From SIG440 sp045648205 (GTDB taxonomy: Bacteria > Bacillota > Clostridia > Monoglobales > Monoglobaceae), in NCBI GenBank assembly GCA_045648205.1, contig JAZRNM010000030.1, forward strand, positions 1 to 64,000: a stretch of DNA of 64,000 bases. Reading direction: 5' to 3'. Shown one piece after another: positions 39,776-47,607 of this stretch. The first letter of the stretch is position 1; the number at the start of each line of letters is the position of its first letter. The notes below the pieces were generated by a model that saw only the letters and a program-made list of their open reading frames with translations, did not search any database and was not told the DNA's origin. The position numbers were made by a program, and so were the translations under genes.

Positions 39776-40626
39776 ACAATCACCGCCTCGTTGTAAAGAT
39801 TGGAGAACCGACATTCAACTGCAAATCCCGATGCGGCATCTCCGACCAAAACCGAAATGTCATTAGCACCCAAAATGAGAACAAAGTCGCCGAGAAATGA
39901 ATCATCGCTCAGATTATTTATTAAATTCCCAAGTGTATTGCTGAAAATCATTCTGTTCTTTATGTCAATTGTGATTTCATCATTACCTTGTGGCATGTAA
40001 GTAAATTGAATCCTTTTCCCTGTGGTTTTATTGGCAATAGTCACCGTCTCTTCCACCTCAAGCTTTTTGTTGCAATTGATAGCAATAATAGGTTCAACGG
40101 GAAAATCTCCAAAATTTATTATGGTTTCTCCCATGATTGTTTCACCAAAAGCCATTGGAAGAGAAAAAGTTCCAAACAGATTTTTCGTTCTTTTATAAAG
40201 GGGGATTCTGTTATCCTGACCATCCTCAAAAAATGGATTATCGCAAATAAACTGAACAACAAGTGTTGAAATCTGACCTTTCAAAACTCTTTCGGGAGCA
40301 GGGGCTTTAATCTGATTACAGAATATTTTTCTTGAAAATCCATCTTCCTCAATAAACAAATATCCCGGTTGGCTCAAAATTTTCAAAGTATTTTTCACCA
40401 GTTCGGTTTGATTTTTGCTGAAAAACTCCATACCAATTGTAATATACCGGGGAAGAGCTCTTGAGAAAACAGTTTCCTGCCCATCATATCCTGAAAAAAT
40501 TGCAACATCATACTCCTTCTCTGACAAGCCCAAGCCCTCAATGCTTGTCACACGGATGTCCCGGCATATATCTCCGCACATTTCAACAGTTCCCAATGAA
40601 TTTTTATATTTAACTAAAAGTCCCAT
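39772..40626 (-). CDS. Distal tail protein (Dit-like)
   Basis: The 284-aa protein has an N-terminal half with VEMCGDICRDIRVTSIEGLG and YDVAIFSGYDGQETVFSRALPRYITIGMEF, and a C-terminal beta-sandwich with KKLEVEETVTIANKTTGKRIQF and KNRMIFSN. This is the common layout of phage tail family (Sipho_tail/Dit) proteins forming the ring at the end of the tail tube. It starts inside the last 17 nt of the tape-measure-like gene. Confidence 0.8.
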   Translation of the reverse strand: MGLLVKYKNSLGTVEMCGDICRDIRVTSIEGLGLSEKEYDVAIFSGYDGQETVFSRALPRYITIGMEFFSKNQTELVKNTLKILSQPGYLFIEEDGFSRKIFCNQIKAPAPERVLKGQISTLVVQFICDNPFFEDGQDNRIPLYKRTKNLFGTFSLPMAFGETIMGETIINFGDFPVEPIIAINCNKKLEVEETVTIANKTTGKRIQFTYMPQGNDEITIDIKNRMIFSNTLGNLINNLSDDSFLGDFVLILGANDISVLVGDAASGFAVECRFSNLYNEAVIV

Positions 40627-41839
40627 TTTGATAACCTCCTCTCAGCTTTTCAAGTGTGGCCGCTGCCTTTGCCGTCGCAAGCTGACGAGTTGTGGTGTCA
40701 CGGCTGGAATTGAAGGTGTAGCTTGTGTTATACACTTTTGAACCTTCTTTTCCCGATTTTGCTTCAAACTCTGCTGCTGCAGCTTTGATTTCAGCCACAA
40801 TATCATTCATAACCGAAATCATATACGCCCTTGCACTTTCCATAACCTCAGAGATTCTGCTTTCAAAGCCTCTTCCAAACTCATTTCCCGAATCAATTCC
40901 CAATTGATAATAGCTTTCGGGAATATCTGAAAAGCTGTCCTCAAGAGTTTTTATGAAAAGAGTTTTTTCTTCGCTATCAGTATGGAAATAACCTTTGTTG
41001 AACGACTCAGCCGAATATATTCCGGCATCTTCCAGAGCTTCTTTGTTGAGAATTCCGTTAAGCTCGCCCGAAACACTGTCAAGCAAAGAATTTTTGGTGT
41101 TATATCCACTTATAAATTTCTGCCTTTCAGCATCATCAGCAGAAAGAATTATTTTTGCAGCCTTTATTCCCTCAGAAACATCCATTTTTGCAATGTCTGA
41201 GAATACGCCGTCAGGAATATTCCCAAGGCTTTTCAGTTGCAAAATCAAATCACGATAAAGTTCAAGACGCTTTATCTCTTCATCAAAATCTGACAGAGAG
41301 TTTTTCTGAATTACTAAATCTCTTCCGTTTTCTTCAATCCCCTTAAACACCAGTTTCAAAGATGAATACCAGGGTCCGTCTTCACTCTCAAGATTTTCTC
41401 TCAAGTCCTGTTGGAGGGATTGGATTGTTTTCAGCATTTTCAGCTGTTCCTTTTCGCTTTCCTCCATAAGCCGCTTGTTGTAGCTGATAATTTCCTCAGT
41501 ATACTTATACCAGGAGTCCGAGCCCTCACGCAAATTTTCATCACGATACTTTTTCAGCTTTTCAAAATACTCCTGTTCGGTTATCAGCTCAAGCTCAAGA
41601 GAGTTTTTCAGGTTTGCAAGCTCCCGTTCCTGCCTTTTTTGTGCCAACTTTTCGGCATTTTTTGCGGCATTTTTGGTGAGGGTTTCAAGCTCCACATAGA
41701 CATTTTCCATCGCCGTAACGGCCAGATAAGAATTTTTCTCAAGCCCCACGCCGATTCCTGAGGCAAGCATTTTTCCAATATCATTTCCTTGAGCTTCTGC
41801 CTCAAGATTTTCTATATACTTTTGAAAATCAAATGACAT
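40610..41839 (-). CDS. Short, coiled-coil-rich tail protein (candidate tape measure)
   Basis: The 409-aa protein has long charged helices: residues about 55-160 (NAEKLAQKRQERELANLKNS... EEIISYNKRLMEESEKEQLK) and several later segments. No membrane or peptidase domain. Its position between Gp15 and the distal tail protein is that of a tape measure, but at about 410 aa it would be far shorter than usual; by the roughly 1.5 Å per residue rule this implies a tail of about 60 nm. ATG 41839 with AAGGAAGG upstream is preferred to 41845. Confidence 0.65.
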   Translation of the reverse strand: MSFDFQKYIENLEAEAQGNDIGKMLASGIGVGLEKNSYLAVTAMENVYVELETLTKNAAKNAEKLAQKRQERELANLKNSLELELITEQEYFEKLKKYRDENLREGSDSWYKYTEEIISYNKRLMEESEKEQLKMLKTIQSLQQDLRENLESEDGPWYSSLKLVFKGIEENGRDLVIQKNSLSDFDEEIKRLELYRDLILQLKSLGNIPDGVFSDIAKMDVSEGIKAAKIILSADDAERQKFISGYNTKNSLLDSVSGELNGILNKEALEDAGIYSAESFNKGYFHTDSEEKTLFIKTLEDSFSDIPESYYQLGIDSGNEFGRGFESRISEVMESARAYMISVMNDIVAEIKAAAAEFEAKSGKEGSKVYNTSYTFNSSRDTTTRQLATAKAAATLEKLRGGYQNGTFS

Positions 41840-41885
41840 AATCATCCTTCCTTATCATTTTTCTCAAAATTTTCCGAAATCGCAA

Positions 41886-42458
41886 TCATCCGAAAAGGCT
41901 ATCCATTTTGAGTGCAGTTTCCATTTCCCGTTCCTCATCTGTTCTGTTATCAGGAAGCCTGTACTTTTTCTTCATTTTTTGAAAAAAGCTCCGCATCTCC
42001 CGATTTTTGATTTTTGAAGTATCTGTGCATCTGTAACCAACTATTTTCGAAAATCTGCAATCATCTCCCAGGCAGGAAAGAAGCATTTTGAACTGCCACC
42101 AATGCATATCATCAAGCAAGAGATTAATCCCAAACTCCTTCAGAAACCCTGCATAAATATATTCAAAATCCTTTTTCAAGTCATACGCCGGTGCAGAAGG
42201 AACATCATCATCTTCCTTTATTGAATCATCCTTCCCGCAGGAATAAAACCAGAGAATTTTACTTAGCGCGGCATTGGGATTTGACGGGAGCTTTGGATAG
42301 GCAAGTGCAAGAATTTTGGCAAATCTCGCCTCGCAGCTCTCATCACGTGACAAAAATAACTGCTCAAGCTCAATCCAAACCGAAAAATCGGTGTTTATTG
42401 AATAATCCACTCCCTCAATTTCCACAGTTTTAGGATATTTGAGTAGTTCATTCTTCAT
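41886..42458 (-). CDS. Phage Gp15 family protein
   Basis: The 190-aa protein has MKNELLKYPKTVEIEGVDYSINTDFSVWIELEQ at the start, a helical middle with DFEYIYAGFLKEFGINLL and MHWWQFKMLLSCL, and a basic end with KMKKKYRLP. This is the pattern of bacteriophage Gp15, a tail-assembly protein encoded before the tape measure. ATG 42458 with GGAGG 8 nt upstream is chosen; it overlaps the upstream gene by 11 nt. The frame continues upstream without a better start. Confidence 0.85.
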   Translation of the reverse strand: MKNELLKYPKTVEIEGVDYSINTDFSVWIELEQLFLSRDESCEARFAKILALAYPKLPSNPNAALSKILWFYSCGKDDSIKEDDDVPSAPAYDLKKDFEYIYAGFLKEFGINLLLDDMHWWQFKMLLSCLGDDCRFSKIVGYRCTDTSKIKNREMRSFFQKMKKKYRLPDNRTDEEREMETALKMDSLFG

Positions 42459-42798
42459 CACAAACTTCCTCCGCCATGTAATTGAAAACTCCACCGATTT
42501 CAGCTATGATATAACATAGCACCCCTGTAAGCTCCGTGATTGAAGGTTCTCTTCTGTCAAATATTTCAGCAATCGGGTTTTCTCCAATCAACTCCTTGAT
42601 GCTCTCTGACAGAAATTCAGTCACCGTTTGTTCCGCATCAATCTCCGCATTTTCTTTTATCTTCTCAAGCAGACACGATGCCGAAACCTTGATGTCCTCA
42701 CATTTTGAAAAAAGCTCATCGCTTGCCAGAATTTCCGCTTTATGCCCAAATATTTCAAGGCTGATTTCCTTTTCTTTAAATTTTGATTCCATTTTCAT
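42448..42798 (-). CDS. Phage tail assembly chaperone-like protein
   Basis: The 116-aa acidic helical protein (MKMESKFKEKEISLEIFGHKAEILASDELFSKCE...) lies between the tail-tube gene and Gp15. It occupies the slot of tail assembly chaperones (gpG-like) in siphophages; sequence identity to a family is not evident to me. The start ATG 42798 has GGTGAAG upstream. I looked for a slippery site near the end for a frameshift fusion with Gp15 and did not find a convincing one; the 11-nt overlap is simple. Confidence 0.6.
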   Translation of the reverse strand: MKMESKFKEKEISLEIFGHKAEILASDELFSKCEDIKVSASCLLEKIKENAEIDAEQTVTEFLSESIKELIGENPIAEIFDRREPSITELTGVLCYIIAEIGGVFNYMAEEVCDEE

Positions 42799-42812
42799 AT
42801 CAATCTTCACCC

Positions 42813-42837
42813 ATCTGCCCACAATATGTGGGCAGAT
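42813..42837 (-). other. Hairpin between tail-tube gene and next gene
   Basis: Perfect 11-bp inverted repeat ATCTGCCCACA (42813-42823) / TGTGGGCAGAT (42827-42837) with a 3-nt loop and no T-run. The next gene's GGGTGAAG follows directly. It is probably an mRNA-stabilising or attenuating hairpin that lets the tail-tube gene be expressed more strongly (inference). Confidence 0.6.
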
Positions 42838-42853
42838 AAGACTTTCCTTTCAA

Positions 42854-43336
42854 TTATTCAGTTTCAAAGGTACAGGTCTGCCAATCATCATCACTTTTTG
42901 CAATGCCAAAGACCTTTTCGCCCTTTACTCTCAAGGTTCCGCTGTACTTGTATGCCTCAAGACCACTTCCCTCATTTTCTGCAACCACAGCAAAGTCACG
43001 GCAAATAGCCGACTTGTCCTCTGCGGTCATATCAACCATAATGATTGGTCTTATGGCATCAGCCCCAACCTTTTCCTCATTGAAAATTCTGATTATATCA
43101 TCATGAACAGCATCGCCGCTGAATCTGTCAAACCCAAATGTAATGGACGGGTTATAGCCGACAACATCAGTCTGTTCAAATTCTTCGTCAACGTACTGTC
43201 TTGAATATTCTCTTGGGTTTTTCGATGTGGAAATTTCATCAAAACCCTTCATTCTGTGAAATATATATCCGTCATCCTCGGTCTGTGGCACTCCGTAAAA
43301 CGCCAACTTTTTGCATCTCTTAATAATTTCCGACAT
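42854..43336 (-). CDS. Major tail (tube) protein
   Basis: The 160-aa protein begins MSEIIKRCKKLAFYGVPQTEDDGYIFHRMKGFDEISTSKNPREYSRQYVDE and contains GYNPSITFGFDRFSGDAVHDDIIRIF and KYSGTLRVKGEKVFGIAKSDDDWQTCTFE. This is the wording of major tail proteins of SPP1/A118-like Firmicutes phages. It is flanked by hairpins on both sides, as expected for a strongly expressed structural gene. ATG 43336 has an AGGAGG site upstream. Confidence 0.82.
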   Translation of the reverse strand: MSEIIKRCKKLAFYGVPQTEDDGYIFHRMKGFDEISTSKNPREYSRQYVDEEFEQTDVVGYNPSITFGFDRFSGDAVHDDIIRIFNEEKVGADAIRPIIMVDMTAEDKSAICRDFAVVAENEGSGLEAYKYSGTLRVKGEKVFGIAKSDDDWQTCTFETE

Positions 43337-43358
43337 AATTTTAACCTCCTAAAATAAA

Positions 43359-43394
43359 GTGCAGAGAGTGCAGCCAAAATTGCACCCTCTGCAC
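43359..43394 (-). other. Hairpin before the tail-tube gene
   Basis: Stem GTGCAGAG-A-GTGCA (43359-43372) with TGCAC-C-CTCTGCAC (43381-43394), one internal mismatch. It lies between the stop of the minor capsid-like gene (43403) and the tail-tube start. Possible processing or partial termination site. Confidence 0.55.
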
Positions 43395-43402
43395 AAAAAC
43401 AA

Positions 43403-43813
43403 TTATTCCTTATAATATACCAAACTCAATTCCGCCTCAAATCTTGCGTCAACATTTCCTATATGCACGATTTCAAAGCTCTTTTCAACCGTCAACGACA
43501 ATGGTTGTTCCCCATTCCTGAACTCAGGGAAAATCCCGGCATTATTTTGAGAATCAAGCCAACCTTCTATGTCCCTGCAACGCTGAGCCGCAGCAATGTT
43601 TTCATTGTCAGCCCCGCAATATACCTGCCGAAGCTCCAAAGTGAACCGACATTCGCACATTTGTCCGCCGTCAGCATACCTTTTCACAACTGGTGAGGCT
43701 GACTTCATTCTCAGTGACACCGCAAAGGGCTTTTCGTTGAGATAATTGACCTTAACCGCAGTTCCATCAAGAAACGGACATTGAGAAAGATATTTTGCTG
43801 TTTTTTCAATCAT
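43403..43813 (-). CDS. Minor capsid 3-like / tail completion protein
   Basis: The 136-aa protein has MIEKTAKYLSQCPFLDGTAVKVNYLNEKPFAVSLRM, CRFTLELRQVYCGADNENIAAAQRCRDIEGWL and VGNVDARFEAELSLVYYKE-like wording at the end. Position and motif pattern resemble Minor_capsid_3-type proteins that close the head-tail joint (tail terminator). ATG 43813 follows AAAGGA. Confidence 0.7.
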   Translation of the reverse strand: MIEKTAKYLSQCPFLDGTAVKVNYLNEKPFAVSLRMKSASPVVKRYADGGQMCECRFTLELRQVYCGADNENIAAAQRCRDIEGWLDSQNNAGIFPEFRNGEQPLSLTVEKSFEIVHIGNVDARFEAELSLVYYKE

Positions 43814-43832
43814 AATCCTTTAAACCTCGCCT

Positions 43833-44159
43833 TTATCTGTACTCATATTCCGCCTGAAGATGCCAATGTGGATTGCTTCCAAAATCATTCTTGGTTGCAA
43901 CAGCAATCTTTCGGCAATCAGCAACAGAAAAATTCTCCTCTGTCATTTCACCAAAGAAAACCAGGTCGCTCGTAGAGACCTCAGTCAAGAGTCCAAGCTC
44001 TATTCTGATGTCAAAGCTATCTCTGCCGTAAACACCATCTTCAGTGTTCCGAAGCCTTGATTTTTTATGAACCCAGGCAGAATACGTTCCCCTCTTCACA
44101 AAGGCTTTGCCTTCTGCATCAAGGGTGAATAATGTGACAACTCCGTTTTTGAGCATCAT
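43833..44159 (-). CDS. Minor capsid 2-like protein (head-tail joining)
   Basis: The 108-aa beta-rich protein has MMLKNGVVTLFTLDAEGKAFVKRGTYSAWVHKKSRLRNTEDGVYGRDSFDIRIEL and a C-terminal half NFSVADCRKIAVATKNDFGSNPHWHLQAEYEYR. Such 'stopper' proteins precede the tail completion protein. Its ATG overlaps the stop of the preceding gene (ATGA). Confidence 0.68.
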   Translation of the reverse strand: MMLKNGVVTLFTLDAEGKAFVKRGTYSAWVHKKSRLRNTEDGVYGRDSFDIRIELGLLTEVSTSDLVFFGEMTEENFSVADCRKIAVATKNDFGSNPHWHLQAEYEYR

Positions 44160-44509
44160 TCCACCCCCGCATATAAAAGACCGGTGTCCTTTAGGCGTGT
44201 CAGAATGCATCTTCGAATCTTTTCGGTTTTGTCGCCTTTACTTCCAAAAGTCACCGAATACCCGTCAATGGTTTCACTTTTGACAAAATCCGTGTTCTCT
44301 GCACAAAATATTATGTCCGCAACCTCGCAAACACAAAGTCTGACCTCATCACAACTACTCAGCTCCGTTTCGGATAATCGGCAGTATGCCCTGAGTTCAC
44401 TCAAAGCCCTATGCACATACTTTCCAAAGGATTCCTGAGTCAAAATGCCTTTCTGCCCACAGTTATAAATATTGAAATAAAACTCAAATCCTATCTGATT
44501 TTTCTGCAT
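44156..44509 (-). CDS. Minor capsid 1-like head-tail connector
   Basis: The 117-aa helical protein (MQKNQIGFEFYFNIYNCGQKGILTQESFGKYVHRALSELRAYCRLSE... KIRRCILTRLKDTGLLYAGVE) follows the capsid gene, in the position of gp6/gp15-type connectors. ATG 44509 has CGGTGA 6 nt upstream. The frame is open to 44602, but that upstream part overlaps a separate 41-codon gene in another frame that has the better ribosome binding site. Confidence 0.68.
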   Translation of the reverse strand: MQKNQIGFEFYFNIYNCGQKGILTQESFGKYVHRALSELRAYCRLSETELSSCDEVRLCVCEVADIIFCAENTDFVKSETIDGYSVTFGSKGDKTEKIRRCILTRLKDTGLLYAGVE

Positions 44510-44609
44510 AAGGTTCACCGCTTTCCGTCTTTTGAGTTTTGTCGCCTTTGGCTGATTTTTTCGACGAAGACTTTGAAGCTTTTTTCTCAACAAGCCCCAC
44601 AAATCTCAT
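44484..44609 (-). CDS. 41-residue basic phage protein
   Basis: A 41-codon frame, MRFVGLVEKKASKSSSKK through ESGEPYAEKSDRI, with a strong GGAGGGATTTTT site before ATG 44609. It ends at TGA 44484-44486, overlapping the next gene by 26 nt. It is lysine/serine-rich and probably disordered. Tiny proteins directly after the major capsid gene are frequent in Firmicutes siphophages; function unknown. Confidence 0.6.
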   Translation of the reverse strand: MRFVGLVEKKASKSSSKKSAKGDKTQKTESGEPYAEKSDRI

Positions 44610-44631
44610 AAAAATCCCTCCAGACTATATG

Positions 44632-45507
44632 TTATTTTGTGGCCTTGTGCAGGTAGATTCCGGCAGCCTTGTTTTCATAAACGTCAGCAATACCATATGA
44701 ACGATAGAAGAACTTCCACGCATCTGAAGCCTGGTTTTCCTCAGGGGTAACCACCTTGCTCACAAGATGCTTCTGGTACTGAATTGCTGCGGATTTTTCA
44801 ACAATCATAAAGTTAATGTTCTTTCCGTTTGCACTGTCCTTGGTATAATGTCCTGCAGTTTCTCCGTCAGAAGAACCATCAAAAAGGTTGATTGCTGTGT
44901 AGAATCTGCTCTGTGGAACCTTCACAATCTGTGCAAAAGAATCAAGAACAGCTTTTGACTTTGTTGTGTCAATGTTCATCACACCATTATAAAGTGTGGG
45001 TGTAATAAACAGAATTCTGCTTTCCATTGAAACTTCATTCTCATCCATACTGTTCTGTGCCGCAATAAGTGCTGAAAGAGTTGCCTCTGCATCAGAGAGG
45101 TCTTGCGAAACTGCTGTTATGCCTTCTGTTCCCGCATACTGAGCAAAACGGAAAGCATCAATTTCAGGAGCAGCCTTTGTTCTGATGAACTCGCCTGAAA
45201 GCTGACCAAAAGCAACACCTGCTGTTTCCTCGTTATCCATCGCATCAATTGTGAATGATCTGCCACGTTCATAGTTGAAAGTCACTGTTTCATTTGTGAG
45301 AGTAACATCGCCGCTCACATAACCGTTTTCACGGCTATAATCTGCTAACCCGTCCATTGACATTTTGGGAATAACAATCTCATTTGCATTGGCACCCATC
45401 TTCACAAGGCGGTTGTTGCCGTCAAGCACTGATGTAACCGATGAAATCTGATAAACCTCATCAAGCGTATCAATATATTTTTTGAATTTTGTAATTGCAT
45501 TTGCCAT
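44632..45507 (-). CDS. Major capsid protein (HK97-fold type)
   Basis: The 291-aa protein has ANAITKFKKYIDTLDEVYQISSVTSVLDGN at the start, NEIVIPKMSMDGLADYSRENGYVSGDVTLTNETVTFNYERGRSFTIDAMD (E-loop/P-domain region), FRFAQYAGTEGI, ILFITPTLYNGVM and a C-terminal IADVYENKAAGIYLHK. This matches capsid proteins that follow a GP20 scaffold in clostridial siphophages. AGGAGA lies upstream of ATG 45507. Confidence 0.88.
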   Translation of the reverse strand: MANAITKFKKYIDTLDEVYQISSVTSVLDGNNRLVKMGANANEIVIPKMSMDGLADYSRENGYVSGDVTLTNETVTFNYERGRSFTIDAMDNEETAGVAFGQLSGEFIRTKAAPEIDAFRFAQYAGTEGITAVSQDLSDAEATLSALIAAQNSMDENEVSMESRILFITPTLYNGVMNIDTTKSKAVLDSFAQIVKVPQSRFYTAINLFDGSSDGETAGHYTKDSANGKNINFMIVEKSAAIQYQKHLVSKVVTPEENQASDAWKFFYRSYGIADVYENKAAGIYLHKATK

Positions 45508-45533
45508 AATTCTTTATCTCCTAATCAACATTT

Positions 45534-46094
45534 TTATTTTGTAGGAAGCCCCATAATTTCGCGGATATCCCCATGGGTTAAGTCACCGCCAAACCCCATA
45601 GTAGATGCCACCACCGACGGAGCGGAGCTTTCCCGATTGAACAAATTCTCCGTACCCTTGGTAATCATCTCAAAAATTTCTCTGTCCGACTTGCCTTGAT
45701 TTCCTTCTGCCATCAAGGCCTCTGAAAACAATGCAAAAATTCCATTTCTGGTGTAATCATTCAGAAACTTGTCAGCACCGACAACCGAATTGAACCTGTT
45801 TTCAATTGCCGTTTCTTTAGCTATTCGCTCATCCTCAAGATTTCTTTCGTCAATGACTTTTTGCAGCTCGTCAATTTTCGTCTTCATTTTTTCTGCTTCA
45901 CATTGACTCTCCCTCAAGGTGTTAAGTTCTGCCTCCATATCCGCAATTTTCTTGTTTGCTTTTTCGATGGAAAGATTTTTCTCCTCCATCCCAAGCTTTG
46001 CTTTTCCGATGTCTGATGAATTAATATCAAGTATTTTTTTCAGCTGTTCATCCGAAATACCCTCAATAATTCCTCTTAGTTCATCTCTTGTCAT
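45534..46094 (-). CDS. Phage scaffold protein (GP20 minor structural family)
   Basis: The 186-aa protein has an N-terminal MTRDELRGIIEGISDEQLKKILDINSSDIGKAK, a coiled coil (about 38-90), and a C-terminal NRFNSVVGADKFLNDYTRNGIFALFSEALM plus FEMITKGTENLFNR, the layout of phage minor structural GP20 proteins that scaffold the procapsid. It directly precedes the capsid gene. Confidence 0.88.
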   Translation of the reverse strand: MTRDELRGIIEGISDEQLKKILDINSSDIGKAKLGMEEKNLSIEKANKKIADMEAELNTLRESQCEAEKMKTKIDELQKVIDERNLEDERIAKETAIENRFNSVVGADKFLNDYTRNGIFALFSEALMAEGNQGKSDREIFEMITKGTENLFNRESSAPSVVASTMGFGGDLTHGDIREIMGLPTK

Positions 46095-46208
46095 ATGTAC
46101 ATATTCCTTTCCTTGGGTTTTACCCTGAATTTCAGTTTGTTATCGCAGTTTCTGTCTGCATAAGGTTTTGATAGTTTATCGTCATTCCGGACAAGTTGCT
46201 TTTCTTTA

Positions 46209-47558
46209 TTAATCCTTCCGGACTATGTATTTTTCTTCTGAAATCCTTGTTTTTGCGGTTTCTTCGTCTTCTCCGAAATACCACATTCTGAACTCCCAGG
46301 GTGCCATAATTCCCTCACTAACCAACACTTGTTTTTCCTCAAACTGAGTCTTTCTGTCAGCTTCAATGCTGTCATCAAAATCAAATGATATGCTGAAGTC
46401 CCCCTCGGGCGCAAGGTTGCAAAGCGTGCACCAGACATCCATTGCATAAACAAGGTCAGTAAGTGCATTCCTGAGAGCCTTCTGATTGTCAGAAACAGTT
46501 GCATAGCTTCGTTGTTTTGATGCGCGTATTTCCTCCGCAGTTTTCTCAGAATCACTTACCTCTGAAAGTGTTCCGAAGGCAAATCCGCAGTTGAACTCAA
46601 TCTGTCTGAAAATCCAGTTGAGTCCCTTTGCCAATTCACCCTCACGAAGTTGAGGAGACCATTCCTTGAAGAAATCCATATCCTCAACATCAAGAGTCCG
46701 ATAAAGCTTTTTGTCAGGAAGCCTTGGTTTTCCGTCTTTGTCACGCTTAAATGCCATTGCATTTGCAATAAGAGCTCTTTCACCGCTTTCAAACTCCCAC
46801 AAAAATCTTTCATACTGTTTGTCCGCATCCTCAATGAGGTTAACCGCATTTGCGAAAACCGACACACCAAGGGGTGAGGCTGGGTCAACAGTATTAGCAA
46901 TAGCAGGCTTAAAGTATCCAAACAACGGCTTTTTCACATTTTTAATGGTAATTTCCTCTGAAAGTCCACGCCACACATCTACCTCACCCAAAGAAATCCG
47001 CTGTCCAAGGCTGTCTCTTCTGGAACTGCAAAAGGCCTTGTTTGAAATCACATAATTTTCACCTGCAAATCTGTGTTCCTCAAGTCTTGTGAAATATTTT
47101 CCGCCCTTGGTCAGAGTCTGAACAAAAACTGCCCCTCTTATCTTCCCTGAGTCATCAAAGGCAGTGGGGAAAAACTTGTCCGCCTGAATAAAATCTGTTT
47201 TGATTTCATTTCCCGTGACATATGGTTTCATCACAAGCCCACCCTTTGCACATCCGTATTCCACGGGGATTCTTATGTCCTCAATTACCTCTTTGTAGAA
47301 TTTATCAATAAACTCTCCTCTGTGACTTCCTGAAACTCTTGAATTCATTTCTACCGTAATCATACGAGCCATTTCAAAGGAAATCGCCGCAGGCAAATGA
47401 AGCCCATCCTGACTCTCATACATATTCTTCCAAAGTCCCAAAGCCTCGTTCATTTCCTCTGACATTGCCACCTCTGACACAATCTCATTCTTAATCACTG
47501 TTTTGTCAAACATATTAAATCTCACCTTTCCAAAAAAATCTCTAACCTTTTCAAACAC
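46209..47558 (-). CDS. Phage portal protein (SPP1 Gp6-like)
   Basis: The 449-aa protein has EALGLWKNMYESQDGLHLPAAISFEMARMITVEMNSRVSG, VEYGCAKGGLVMKPYVTG, DFIQADKFFPTAFDDSGKIRGAVFV and a C-terminal KTAEEIRASKQRSYATVSDNQKAL, all typical of SPP1-type portals of clostridial phages. The start is GTG 47558 with GGAGG 7 nt upstream. The usual MuF-type minor head protein gene after the portal is missing; only 114 bp separate it from the scaffold gene. Confidence 0.9.
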   Translation of the reverse strand: MFEKVRDFFGKVRFNMFDKTVIKNEIVSEVAMSEEMNEALGLWKNMYESQDGLHLPAAISFEMARMITVEMNSRVSGSHRGEFIDKFYKEVIEDIRIPVEYGCAKGGLVMKPYVTGNEIKTDFIQADKFFPTAFDDSGKIRGAVFVQTLTKGGKYFTRLEEHRFAGENYVISNKAFCSSRRDSLGQRISLGEVDVWRGLSEEITIKNVKKPLFGYFKPAIANTVDPASPLGVSVFANAVNLIEDADKQYERFLWEFESGERALIANAMAFKRDKDGKPRLPDKKLYRTLDVEDMDFFKEWSPQLREGELAKGLNWIFRQIEFNCGFAFGTLSEVSDSEKTAEEIRASKQRSYATVSDNQKALRNALTDLVYAMDVWCTLCNLAPEGDFSISFDFDDSIEADRKTQFEEKQVLVSEGIMAPWEFRMWYFGEDEETAKTRISEEKYIVRKD

Positions 47559-47607
47559 TTTTTTGCCTCCTCACTTTTACAAAATACCCACCCACCCTCA
47601 CACTCAA

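Noticed and set aside
42448..42470. Programmed frameshift joining the tail chaperone-like gene and Gp15
   Set aside because: The two genes overlap by 11 nt, but no convincing slippery heptamer is seen, and Gp15 has its own strong GGAGG and ATG.
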